NCBI GenBank assembly: GCA_963995505.1
Contig: OZ023199.1
Location: 9,035,373-9,099,372 of the forward strand
Direction: 5' to 3'
DNA: 64,000 bases
Source of the DNA: Hypericum androsaemum
Taxonomy: Eukaryota; Streptophyta; Magnoliopsida; Malpighiales; Hypericaceae
Made by a program: the position numbers and the translations under genes. The notes beneath the pieces are model-generated. The model did not search any database and had not been told where the DNA came from. It saw only the letters and a program-made list of their open reading frames with translations. Shown here piece by piece: positions 1 through 11,350 of this stretch; within the stretch, counting starts at the first letter, position 1, and each line of letters begins with the position of its first letter.

Positions 1-114
1 TGGCTCGGATCTCATCAACAAAAGATCTCATTCTCTCCATAGACGTAGGCATTAGGTCAAACCACATAAACTCTTGAATTCGTGTTCTTATTTTCTTGTG
101 GTGATTTCCTAACA

Positions 115-130
115 ACTAGTATCAGAGCTT
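115..130 (+). other. Primer binding site (tRNA-Met type), copy A
   Basis: ACTAGTATCAGAGCTT follows the left LTR directly. It differs by one base from the usual plant copia primer site TGGTATCAGAGC. Confidence 0.65.
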
Positions 131-1508
131 AGTGAGAAGATGGTAGGTCACGACGTAAAGTTTTCTTGGTAAAGCTTGATGGATCATCGAATTTTGGGTT
201 ATTGCAAAGGTGTGTCAAAGATCTACTGGTCTAATAAGATGTGGTCAACGCACTCTCAGGGAAGAACATGAGAAGATGGAGGAGCAAGAATGGAAAGAGT
301 TGGAGGCCAAAGTGATGGCAACGATTCACTTTTGCTTGGTGAATGACGTGTTATATCATGTTATGGATGAGTACCCACCAGCTAAGGTGTGGAAGAGAAT
401 CTAGGTTAGAGTCAAAAGAGTTTAATTGAAGTAGCTTTAAGTGTGGATAAGAGCACGAGAAGGGGACTATCAAGGACGAACTGGGAATCAAGACAACAAG
501 GAGAAATCGACATTCAAAAATATGGCCACATGTTCAGACAGGTTGGATAGTGAAAGGCTTTATAACTCATCAATCCCAATGTATCCTAGTAATCATGTTT
601 CGTTGGAGACCTTAGATATAACGGACATAGTTATAAAGGTAGGCTAATAAAGGTTGAGAAAGACGTGATGGTAGGAATGAAGGATGAAAGGGAAAACCTA
701 CATGTTACTAGGGCACATGGTTATATGTGGAGTTACATCAATGAGTCTCAAGGAGTTGCCAAAGGCTAATGTCATATGAGATTAGATCATATGAGGGAGC
801 AAGGTCTTGGCATGAATGAGTTGAGTGTAGCCAAGAGGGTTCTTGGAATGGGAATTCTCGGGGACAAAGTTAGCAAAAAGCTTTGGTTATTTCCTAGAGG
901 CATGGTTAGCACGTAGCTATGGTTGTCTCTGAGAAGCAGAGGAAGCAATAAGCTATGGTTGACCAAAGGCAGCTATAATACAAAAGTGTTGGGAAAGTTT
1001 GACATTGGAAATGCAAAGTCGTCGGTAACACCACAGACGAGTCATATTTTATCTCTCTCAAGGATGAGCAGTGGAGTTCGTGACATGTCAAATATTCTAT
1101 TTGGTAGAACAAAAGACTGCCCAATGTATGATATGTCTTAAAGAATTAGTTTGAGGCAAAAGGAGCAAGGTCAACGGAGAAGTAGTTCGAGGTTGCAAAG
1201 TATAAGGTTTATCGAGAAAATAGAGGTGTGTGTATTTTGGGGTTCAATGGAGGTTGGAGAAAATACACCAAGCAAGCTCAGAGATGCTCGACTTTAGGGG
1301 ATGTCTCCAAGTGACTGAATAAAGGTAGAGAGAAGTATAGATGGTCTTATTGATGACAGCGTTTGTACGGTTCAAGGTGGAGTCGGTTTAGTTTTGTATA
1401 ACTTAGTATTTTTTTCAAGTGGCGATGTCTCATTAAGGTGGAGTTTGTTGAAGTTCAGATGGAGCTTCACGATTCTTCTAATGAATAATTTCTCGCTAAG
1501 GTAGATAT

Positions 1509-1835
1509 TGTTGGGAGTGGCTCAAAATCTTTTGGTCCTAGCGTTCGCTAGGGGTAGAAACAGAAAGTTCAGATGCTGAAGACCTAGGATGTGCTGCAGC
1601 AAAATTTTCTATTTTGCTAAAATTATTGTTTTGGACTGCTAGGATGACCTAGATAAGTTTCTTGGTGTACAAAGATTTTTCTATTATATAAAGGCATGTT
1701 ATCCTAGTTCATGGATGGCTCTGTGGCTTGGATCTCATCAATAAAAATTCTCTTTCTCTCCGTAGATGTAGGCATTAGGCCGACCCACGTAAACTCTTGT
1801 GTTCGTTCTTGTTTGCTTGTGGTAATTTTCTAACA
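1509..1835 (+). repeat. 3' LTR of small copia-type element, copy A
   Basis: The LTR is 327 bp, starts TGTTGGGAGT and ends TTCTAACA. It contains a TATA-like segment (CTATTATATAAAGG) and the stretch TGTAGGCATTAGGC shared with the LTRs of copy B. Directly upstream is AAGGTAGATAT, in the polypurine-tract position and nearly identical in copy B. The last 110 bases match 1-114. Confidence 0.85.
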
Positions 1836-2602
1836 CCAGTGACTAAAACTTCTTCTCCATTCAGGATCTTTACTGGTATGGATAATTCTATTATTTTCAT
1901 CAATTAGAGATGTCCAGTTACACATCATATGATCGGTAGCTTCGGAGTTCATCACCATGATCGCTCAAAAGTAATCTTACCATCCATGTTCACGTTGGAA
2001 TCAGATTGTTCAGGTTGATCGACTCGTCTTGCTAGCTGTCATAGCAGGATGTTGACCTGATCTTCCATAAAACCGGACACTACCTATTAGTCATGACTGA
2101 TTTGAGCTGCTCGTGATTGGGGTGCAAACCGTTAGAGTCCCGCTGCTTGCTCTCTCTACAAGATCGGTCGAGATTTCATAGGCGACTTGTGCACTTCAAA
2201 CACTGCTGCGGGCATTCTTTTCCATGGATGATTTCAGCAAACCACGAACCATGGCATTGGCTCGTATCTAGTACTTGGAATCATCAGAATTCATTGTTTT
2301 TTTGGGAAGGGTACCATCAATAAACCCGAACTTATTTTTTGCATAAAGAAATGTGCTCATGTCATTGATCTGCTTGTCATAATTATTTTCGCTCAAGCAA
2401 TCAACAACATAAACTTGACTTGGACCATCAAAAGGATGGATATAACAAGGAGACATAGCATCCATACCAGCAGCGATGGTCCCATCATTAGTGATTAGAT
2501 GGGACCTTCCGGAAGTTGCTGAGCTTTGGTCAGCCATGGCTGCGCCTTTTCTTGATCACGAGCGTGCGAGAAGAGAACCAGAACCTAAAGCTCTGATATC
2601 AT
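1836..2602 (-). pseudogene. Decayed Ty1/copia gag-protease relic
   Basis: Read on the minus strand from 2537, the frame gives a copia gag N-terminus of the UBN2/DUF4219 kind: YIHPFDGPSQVYVVDCLS, then LYAKNKFGFIDGTL. It stops after 89 codons. Further along, at about 1924-1952, lies NSEATDHM, which is the copia protease motif DSGATDHM with both the catalytic Asp and the Gly changed. The intervening gag is degraded and frameshifted. Upstream, at 2591-2602, is the complement of a tRNA-Met primer site (CTCTGATATCA). The relic is cut at 1835 by the LTR end of copy A, so copy A probably inserted into it. It is non-functional. Confidence 0.75.
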
Positions 2603-2950
2603 AAAATAATTTGTGAGTTACGGTAATACTTCGCTATGTTTTTGTTGAGCATCATGTGGGTACTTATACAAGAGGGCATGGGACAAAACTCTAGGGAACA
2701 AACCCTAATACACAACTCTTCCTAAACAGAAAGTCGAGGCCTAATACAAGTCCTAACTAAATAGGAACACTAGACTAATACACGTTTACAAGCATAATGA
2801 CTCCCAATAGAACTAACTGGAGTAAAGGCACTAAGCAGATCTCACAAAGACAAAAGCAAAATCTAGCGGGGTACGCACATATAATCCTGAACAGTGGGAA
2901 CAACTAATTAGTTTTGATTCGAGAGGAAACACTCTGACCTGAGCAAGCAA
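2603..2950 (-). repeat. Probable LTR of the decayed copia relic
   Basis: The sequence directly upstream of the relic's primer site, in minus-strand sense, should be its 5' LTR. It carries a TATA-like TGTATAAGTA (plus strand ACTTATACA near 2672). The distal end is not defined because no second LTR is present to compare. Confidence 0.45.
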
Positions 2951-5557
2951 ATTGCGGGATGCTTCAAAGTTGGTGGTACTCTTTGTCGGACAATATTTTT
3001 CCTTTCTTATGTTACAACTTTTTTCTCATTCTCACTTCCTTTTTATGTGCTTCCCTTTTTGCTGTTCTCTCTTATTAAAAGACCTATTTAGAGAAAAATC
3101 TTCGAAAAATATCTTTGACATTCGTAATACACACAACACTTAGTTAAATAAATCTAGATTCTTTAGTGCTTAGACCAATATTTTTTTACGCGCTTCCCTT
3201 GGGTTGTCAAGACTTAGAAAAGCACTTCCATCTTTTTCGTGCTATTGATTTTTTTTAAATGGACGAATTAATTTTTTTATCATCAAATATTTGTACAATT
3301 ATTTTACTAACTTATTTAAATTTGAATCATTAAAACAAATCAAAACAATAGACACCTTATGTTTTATCTCTTACTAGCGCAGGTTTGATGTACATGGGAA
3401 CGTAGGGATCAGATTTGTTCGTAGAAATCCATTTTCAGGACGGTTCTTGATGATCTATTTGGTAGACCATTTTATTATAATAAGATAGATCATTTTATCA
3501 TAATTAGGTAGATCATTTTATTATAATTAGGCAGACCATTTTATCCAACCCGGTTTATTCGGAACGGTCCCGGATAAAATCATTTTATCATAACTGGATA
3601 GACTTTTTTATCATAAATGGGTAGACCATTTTATCAAAACTGGGTAGACCATTTTATCTTCCAGGACAGTCCTAACGGGTTTTGGACGTCCACAACTAAA
3701 TCTAACGTTGGAACGTATAGCTCAAACTGGGTTGTATATTTGGCGTTTTTAATATATTACTCTACTTATAAAAAACAATAGGTTATGAAACATTTCTGTT
3801 CGAAGTTTTTTGCTGCAATTTTGTATTCCCTCGAGAAAAACACATCGACCGTAACTTCGTTCTCGGAAAATTTCTACATACATATTTCATGTAATATCAA
3901 TGCCGAGATCAATAAAATTTTACCCTAAAAAAGAGAGTGGATAACACACGTGAATGGGACCCCACATTCCTCTAATTGTCTTCGTGGGCCTGCAACCATA
4001 TACATTATTTCAAATAAAATTGATGGTATCGAGATTCTTTGTCGAAGGTAAATTGTATAATCATGAAATTTTATAGGGATGGCTAATAGCCTTATAGGCA
4101 GATACCAAGAAGGTACAATTTACCTTTTTCTAATATTTCCATAAGGTGCATGGAATCTCTAGCTATCCATCGACGAATCCCAGATGGTCGGACCACAAAT
4201 CGAAAAGTTTATCGGGTCAAAAATATAGGTAAGGAGATCAATCTAACGAACCGGTCATTTTCTAGTCGAACTAAAATAGTTGGACAGGAAAAGTGACCCG
4301 AAAAATTTCGGTTCGTTAGGTTTGACTAAAAGAGTGAATTACTCAGCTTTATTTTTTCATTTTCGTTCCAACTTCCAACCCTAAAATTTAAAAAAATCTT
4401 CCTCGACGTATGTATTTTATTCTTTTTGTGCATGTATTTGATGATTTTCTGATGTGTAAGTATGATTACATATACAAATACATATATTTTATATATATAA
4501 TTTTTAAAATATATATTTTTATTTAAAAAAGGAACGGTCCAATTGGTTGTTCAATCGGTCAGACCAGTTGATTTGGAGGTCGGACGGATCGTTTTTTAAA
4601 ACAATGACGAATACTATAAAACAAATTGACATAAATTGTGGTAAGAGAATTAATTTTTTTATAAAATTTTAAGTTGAAATACAGTGTCCTAATTGTCAAT
4701 TAAAATAGGTATTATAGATATCTACGCTAGATCCAGAATACCTATTTTAGTTGTCCGGTTTTTTATTAATAAAATCTGTATTTCCACCAAAAAAAGTATT
4801 ATGGATATCTAGATATGGATATACATCCAAAAATATTATGTTATTCGAATCTAGATCCAACTTAAAATAAAAACTATCTTGATCGGAATTTATAAATATA
4901 TTTCTTAGTGTCATCGTTTGGCATATCATCATATCCAGATATTTATTAAGTTAACTAATAAAAATACGTCTCAGACAAAATCTTAAATCGTAAAAAAATT
5001 TCTATACTTAATTTTAGCACTGATAGATTCTCAGAATTTGAACTTAATACCTCTTTGACTGAGAACTTTGTTAATAAATTCAAGTTTTGGTGATAAGATC
5101 AGGGCTCGAGTAAACAAAATGTCATATTGGGCTTGCAGTGTTTGGGTCGCTTTTTAAGAGGCCTCTCCTTGTAGCTCCCTGTCTAGTCAGCAACAAGCGT
5201 GCCCAATTTGGACTAAGCAGAATATGGCCCAAAGCCAATTCTTGAAAGCTGATCTCGAAAAGTAAAGTAATATCGATCAGAACAATAAAGAATATCAATC
5301 GTTTCGGATAATTGAAAGCCCTACGTACCTTCTAGTTCTTCTAAAATCGAATTTTGGTTATTAACATAAGTTGGTCCAAGTAATACACGTCTCAAACACC
5401 ACTTAATTATATCATTAGTTTCTTTGGGTTCTACTCCAACATAAACAAAATCACAAGCAATGAGACTAAACCATATATAGTCTCATTTATTCTTCATGAT
5501 CACTACACATATTAAAAATTAATTAGATCCACATTCTTATTGGACATTATCATAAAT
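2951..5557. other. AT-rich intergenic DNA
   Basis: There is no convincing gene. Open frames are short and without recognisable domains. The stretch holds a degenerate tandem repeat at 3450-3660 (listed separately). The segment 4150-4610 is rich in GGTC-GACC-type motifs such as CGGTCAGACCAG, similar in character to 16380-16480 and 17290-17460. This suggests further old transposon debris, but I could not delimit it. Confidence 0.6.
3450..3660 (+). repeat. Degenerate tandem repeat, about 22-24 bp unit
   Basis: Units of the form GGTAGACCATTTTATCATAA recur about seven times (GGTAGACC, GATAGATC, GGTAGATC, GGCAGACC, GGATAGAC, GGTAGACC, GGTAGACC). The longer array at 45285-45745 uses a similar unit. 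Confidence 0.7.
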
Positions 5558-6895
5558 CTACTTGGCAATCTTGATGTAGCCAACATGGCGAGGATCGTCA
5601 ACCCTAACCAAGGTACCAAGAACAGGAGCCATCAAGCACCTAGAAGACTCCGATTTGTAGAAGAATCCCAAGCACCCACAATCCTTATTACACCTACTCC
5701 TGCACTCCTCAAGCTTCAACGGCCCAACCCCTTCATTGTAATTATATAAGAAATGTTCAACCCCAACGACCTTGTAATAGTCCACCACACCACCTTTGCA
5801 CAACGGCACCGGTGCAATGCAGCTCCGGCTCCACCCCAACAGCCCTCCGGGTTTCGGACAGGCCACACACTGGTCGTCCTCGCAGACCCCCTACTCGCCG
5901 CACCTACGAGGCAACTTGCACTCGCTCTCCCGCCCTTCGTCCCTGTCGAACAACTTGTACGTGGCCTCCCACGCGCCGGTATCAACGTGGTCGTCGTAGG
6001 TAAAGATCTTCAAGTTCCCGTCGCTCCCTAACCGCAGGATCGAGTACGTGGCGTTGTACTTGGGACGGGCAAAGATGTTCGTCCCGGAGCTGGAAGAGCC
6101 GACCATGTCATAACTGAACCCTACTTCGAAGGCAGACCAGCCTTCCGTCTCGGGAGAGGCGTAGAGGTTGAGATGGGCGATGGAGCCTTGTCCGTTCCCG
6201 AACTCATCGGACTTGTAATAAAGCAAGGGCTTGTTCTTCTTCACGGTGTAATACAACGACCAATGCCTTTGCTCTAGGGCGAAACTGTACGGACCTTCCG
6301 ATCCATCCTTGTCGGAAACCCGGCCTATAAGCTTCTTAGGGCCATTGCTAGCCCTAAAGCTCTGGCCAACCAAAAGGGTATCCCTAGGGTAATCAAAGCT
6401 CTGCCAAATGATCTTCCCTTTGGAACCATACAATACCAAGTTCCCAGTGGGGAGTAGGCTCAGCCCCGCCACTCCCTTGTTGGCGGTCCCTGTCTGCCAG
6501 GCTACGGACCCGTCCGAATCGGTGAGTACGAGATTCCCGTCGCGGCCGAACGAGAGGGCCGCCCCGTCCTTGACTGGGCGGCCTCGGTTGGCGTCCCAAA
6601 CCCACCTCATCACCGACTCGGACTGGCGGACGCCCATCCGGATGGCGAGGGTGAAGGCGTTGGGGGTGCTGTTGTAGAAGCAGAGCTGGAAGGGGAAGGT
6701 GAACAATGGTAGGACGCGGTAGCTGCCGTCGTATTCCACTATGTACTCCCCGAACTCGCCCTCGTTTGTGTACTTGAAGGTCCTTGAGGCCGGGACTTGG
6801 GCGTGGGCGATTAGGGAAGTGGTGAGGAAGAGTGTCAAGATAAGAGGTGCTAAGAAACTTTTGCTACTACAGAGGGGAAATGGATGAGTAGCCAT
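5558..6895 (-). pseudogene. EP1-like bulb-lectin glycoprotein gene, interrupted by an in-frame TAG
   Basis: This is an intronless frame of 446 codons including one premature stop. Residues 1-32 are a signal peptide (LILTLFLTTSLIAHAQ). A bulb-type (B-lectin) domain lies at roughly 60-180, with WVWDANRGRPV, the repeats DGNLVLTDSDGSVAWQ and TGNLVLYGSKG, and the WQSFDYPRDTLL motif seen in S-locus-type lectins. A cysteine-rich stretch (CKLPRRCGE) follows. Codon 335 (5891-5893) is TAG, and the same frame then continues through GVCEDDQCVACP into a PAN/apple-like C-terminus (CNKDCGCLGFFYK ... HVGYIKIAK) to a stop at 5558-5560. Carrot EP1 relatives are secreted extracellular-matrix glycoproteins. No kinase domain is present. 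The stop removes the PAN region, so the allele is either a recent nonsense mutant, a sequencing error, or makes a secreted lectin-only protein of 334 residues. Confidence 0.88.
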
Positions 6896-6963
6896 TGTTA
6901 GATAGTTCTTGGCCTTTGGTTTTGCTCTTAGTTTTGTGAGTTAGGGTTCTCTTCGTTTGAGGG

Positions 6964-6976
6964 TTACATATACACA
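6964..6976 (-). promoter_or_regulatory. Possible TATA box of the EP1-like gene
   Basis: The minus strand reads GTGTATATGTAACC about 70-80 bases upstream of the ATG at 6895, a suitable position for a plant TATA element. This is inferred from position and composition only. Confidence 0.35.
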
Positions 6977-7585
6977 TATCATGATATCAGTTTTTTTTAA
7001 TAACATCTAGTATGAGCGCTCACTAAATCAATTCATCCCGATTTAAGTGGAACAAAACTTTTGAAAAATGATAAAGTTATTGTATTTACATATCAAAAAA
7101 TTCAAAATCGAGATTTAATTAAATTAGAATAACGTTCTCACTATTGATCTAAATGATTATCGGTATTTCATAAAAATATTAAATATATATTAATTTACAA
7201 ATAAAAATTGATAGTTATTCATAAAATGAGATTAGTCCATTTTCGATTTTGAATATCACATATTAAAAATTATATGCACAAAGTCAAGTGTTTGAATTCC
7301 GATGATAACTTCTAAATTTAGAGATTGGAGCTGGAAGGCATATGGTAGTGGGGAATATTGTTGTTGTCGGGGTGGACTTTGACTGGCCATGTACCGTGTA
7401 ATCAATGTATAATCTGACTGATATAAGCTAGGGGCGAATTGGTATGACGAACCGATCCGCGGCAAAAGTATAGTTGGCTGATTGGTGTCTCCACATAAAA
7501 CTATGGTTAAATTGTACATAACTATTTATTGTATTGAAATAAATACGATAATAATGAATTTTTTGTATTCCTTTTGAAATAAGAG
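6977..7585. other. Intergenic, nothing recognised
   Basis: AT-rich DNA between the EP1-like promoter and the copia insertion. A short minus frame at 7256-7519 shows no domain or codon pattern suggesting a gene. Confidence 0.5.
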
Positions 7586-7590
7586 TCATG

Positions 7591-8019
7591 TGTGGAAAAA
7601 CCTAGAGCTCTAAGATTGAGCTAGGTAGAAGATGAGTCGAGATTAATTGAGCTCGAGGGAAGAGAAGTAGGCGGTTACTTTTGTTTGGAGATAAAAGATA
7701 TTTTTGGAGGGTAAAATTAATTCCCAATTTTCATGTTTTAATCTGTACAGTACTTGTTTGTATTTATACTACCACTACTTATCCACGTGTCACTTGACTT
7801 TATCTTATTTACAATTATGCCACCTTGCTTTATCTACTAATATCTCGCTGGGCCTAATATTAACTTATCTGCGGGCCTTTCTATCAATGCGGCCCATCTC
7901 CAACTCAAGTTCTTCTTCCCGTTCTTCAAACTCAGAGATGATCAACTCTTCTTCACTTTCTACGAGCTTGACTTCCGCTGCCTCTTGTCCATGTTCGTAT
8001 AGTTCATGTGTACTCAACA
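7591..8019 (-). repeat. 3' LTR of the copia element
   Basis: 429 bp, on the plus strand TGTGGAAAAA...TACTCAACA. In the element's own sense it begins TGTTGAGTACAC. The RNase H reading frame runs into it and stops at 7865-7867. The adjacent minus-strand TATGGGCAGG (8020-8029) is the probable polypurine tract. Confidence 0.95.
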
Positions 8020-11000
8020 CCTGCCCATAAGTTAGACTGTGGATGTCCAGAAGTCCCAACTTAGAACGTAGAAACTCAACGCGTTGAGCCGAGAGTCCCT
8101 TTGTAAAGATATCAGCTAGTTGAAAATGTGTTGGCACATGAAACAGCTTAATCAAGCCCCTTCGTACCCGTTCTCTCACGAAATGACAGTTAATTTCTAT
8201 GTGTTTTGTTCTTTCATGAAAGACGGGATTTTCGGCGATGTGTAGAGCTGATTTACTGTCGCAGTAGACCAAAGTAGGTCCATCTGGTGTACCACCCAAA
8301 TCTGCAAGAAGATAACTTATCCATTGAACTTCACTGCTAACCACAGCTAATGCTCGATACTCTGCTTCAAACGAGGATCGTGAGGCTGTATCTTGCTTTT
8401 TTACCTTCCAAGAAACCATAGAATTACCAAGATACACACAGAAGCGTGTCACAGATCGTCGAGTATCCTAGCACTTTGCCCAATCACTATCCGAATATGC
8501 CTTGAGCTTCCCATTAGATTTAGCAGGATAGAATAAACCTAGCCCTGGTGCTCCTTTTATGTACTTAAGGACATTATACGCAGCTTGGAGATGCACATTC
8601 GTCGGTTTGGTTAAGTACGGACTTACCTGCTGCACAATGAAACTGATATCTGGCCTGGTTATAACCAGATAAAGTAACTTGCCAACAAGCCTTCGATAGA
8701 GACATGAATCTTCTATAATCAGTTTGCCATCCACTGTCTCCTTGTATACTGGCTTTCCATCCTTGTAGGCTAGTATATCTAGTAGTGTACCTTCTTTGGT
8801 ATTTAACTGAAGACTAACATCCATAGGTGCTTTTCTTGGCTTACAACTAAGGTATCCCACATCTTGTAGAATCTCTAACGCATACTTTTTCTGAGACAGA
8901 TGTATGCCATCAAAATTTCTGGCCATTTCAAGTCCTAGAAAATACTGTAGTTTACCAAGATCTTTTAACTTAAGAGTCTTCTCAAGATGAGTCTTGGTTG
9001 CTGCAATGGCTGATTCTGATGACCCTGCAAGTATTATGTCATCCACATACACCAATAGAACTGTGAAAGTAGTTGTGTCCTTCTTGGTAAAGAGAGAATA
9101 GTCATGTGTGCACATATCCAAATTGAAGCAAAATAGAAGTCAGTTTGGTAAACCATTGCCTGCTTGCTTGCTTTAACCCATATAGTGACATTTTGAGACG
9201 ACAAACCTTGTTGCTATCCCCCTCGGCAAGGGACAAGCCACGAGGAACTTGCATATAAACCTCTGCATCAAATCTGCCATAAAGAAAAGTATTATTGACA
9301 TCAAGCTGATACAAATACCAGCCGCGACTAACAGCAAGAGCAACCAAAACACGAACAGTGGTGAGCTTGGCCACATGACTAAAAGTCTCAAAATAATCGA
9401 TGCCAAGTGATTGAGTGAACCCCTGAGCAACCAAGCGAGCCTTGAATCTCTCCACACTCCCATCGGCTTTGTGTTTAACCTTGTAAACCCACTTGTTGCC
9501 AATGAGTTTCTTACCAGGAGGCAGCAGAATAAGGTCCCAGGTATTGTTCTGAGCAAGAGCTGATAACTCCAACCGCATTGCATCAACCCAACACTCTTCC
9601 CTAATAGCTTCATCATAGGTGCGAGGCTCTATAATGGACGCTAAAGAACATGTGAAAGCTCTATAGGGTGATGCTAAGTGACTGTAAGTAAAGAAATCAT
9701 GAATAGGATAAAGAATAGCTGCAGCACAGGTACGTGAAGAAGAAGATACCTGAGCTGGAGAGTGATCATATGAGTGCGATAGAATCACATCAAGGTCATA
9801 GTCGTGAAGGTAGGAGGGTAAAGTTTTAGACCGAGCAGACCGGCGAGGAAGGTTATTCGCCAATGGAAGTGGAGAAGAGGAAGACAGTGGAGGAGGGAAT
9901 GTGGTAGAAGGCAATGAAGGTGAAAGATTAACTGGAGGAGCAGGGGAAATAGGTAAAGGAGGAGGAGGAGTGGTAGGTGGGATAACTAGGGTAGGTACAG
10001 GGTCATCCAAGTGGACAAAAAGAATGGAACCAGGTAGAACTAAATCAGCGGGAGAAAAAGGTTGAAAATGGTGATCTTGATAGACAGAATCTGACTTGAA
10101 AGGAAAGATAGATTCATAGAAAATTACATCTCTAGACACAATGGTCTCATGGGAATCTAAGTCATATAACTTGTACCATTTGATTCCAATAGGAATCCCC
10201 AGATGGACAAACTGTCGAGCCCGTGTTTGAAACTTAGTCCTATGGGGGATATTGGTTACAGCATAGCACAAACAACCAAAAATACGGATATGACTATACT
10301 GAGGAACCTTTTATTCATCAATTCAGAAGGAGACTTGTTCTTGAGACTAACAGATGGTAGTCTATTTATCAAATAGGCAGCATATACAACTGAAGCTCCC
10401 CAAAAACTAGTTGGCATGCCTGCCTGCATCACCAATGATCTAGCGATGTTAAGCAAAGTTTGATGTCTCCTCTCTACTCGTCCATTTTGTTGAGGAGTAT
10501 AAACACAACTCATCTCATGTAAGATCCCTTGATCTTTATAGAAATCAACCAACATAAACTCTTTTCTTTGATCAGACCTGATCTTTTCTACTTTTTTATC
10601 AAACTGAGTCTGTATCATTTGACAGAATTCTATCACAAATCTTTTGTTCATTCCTTTGTTTTTCATCAAGTATATCCACGTATATCTTGTATAATCATCC
10701 ACCACAGTCAAAAAATACTGATAACCATCATAAGTGGGCATGGAATATTTCCCCCAAATGTCTAAATGAATCAACTCAAATGGTTCACTAGCACAAGAAG
10801 AACTAATAGAAAATGATAATCTCTTATGCTTAGAAAAATGGCAAGTATCACAATGTACAAAATCTGTAGCTTCAACAAAATGGTCTATAGAATGTATTAG
10901 TTGTAGTTTAGGCAGGGGTATATGACCTAAACGATAATGCCAAAGATTGGCAGCAGGATGTTTGTAAGTAGAAGCAACAACAGGTCCAGGTGTGGATGGT

Positions 11001-11350
11001 GAAGTCAGGTCCAGGATGTAGAGGCCGTGTGATTCCATGGCACTACCAATCACTCTCGAACTGAGAAGGTCCTGTATGAGATAAAAATTGGCTTTAAAAC
11101 AAAGTTGAAAAGGAAAAGAGATGGTCAGTTTACTGACTGATAATAAATTGAAACTAAAGGAAGGAACTAAGAGGACATTAAATAAATAAATGTTCTGAGA
11201 AAGCTTAACAGTGCCTTTATGAGTAGCTATAGTTCTATGATTGTTAGGAAGGGTGATGACTACATCACTAATAGGGTGATACTCAACAAAATATTATGTC
11301 GAGCAGGCTAGCTATATGATCCGATGCTCCTGAATCAAGTATCCAAGAGC
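7865..11350 (-). pseudogene. copia pol (protease, integrase, RT, RNase H), broken
   Basis: In order on the minus strand: protease motif WILDSGASDHIA at about 11305-11345, in a different frame from gag and followed soon by a TAA; a zinc-binding pre-integrase segment near 10850-10960 (LWHYRLGH, then CDTCHFSKHKR); integrase core with HLDIWG, IRSDQRKEF (usually RSDNGGEF) and PQQNGRVERRHQ; reverse transcriptase from about 9620, with YVDD at 9038-9049; and RNase H ending ADIFTKGL near 8100. Breaks seen are a one-base shift in an A-run near 10309-10314, a one-base shift near 9110, and an in-frame TAG at 8468-8470. The RNase H frame runs into the LTR. Confidence 0.93.

Larger units (their letters stand above)
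1..1835 (+). mobile_element. Non-autonomous copia-type LTR element, copy A (left LTR cut by window edge)
   Basis: The end of the left LTR lies at 1-114 and the complete right LTR at 1509-1835 (327 bp, TGTTGG...TAACA). They enclose a 1394-bp interior that begins with a tRNA-Met-type primer site. The interior is a decayed, shortened copia polyprotein. A gag-like start lies near 140-400 (EEQEWKELEAKV, then KVWKRI). A strip resembling the region before integrase (SLETLDITDIVIKVG) ends near 645. A strip resembling the end of reverse transcriptase (KVLGKFDIGNAKSSVTPQ) lies near 980-1050. Protease, integrase core and the YVDD region are absent, and stops break the frame. Copy B at 19598-21537 has the same architecture and a 1392-bp interior, so this is one family. 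The target duplication cannot be tested because the left end lies outside the window. Confidence 0.85.

Noticed and set aside
5753..6677. Plus-strand frames of 60-92 codons
   Set aside because: They are antisense shadows of the EP1-like gene, with no domain and no leader.
7704..8030. Plus-strand 108-codon frame, repeated at 12853-13218
   Set aside because: It lies inside the two copia LTRs on the opposite strand, so it is duplicated with them and shows low-complexity serine stretches.
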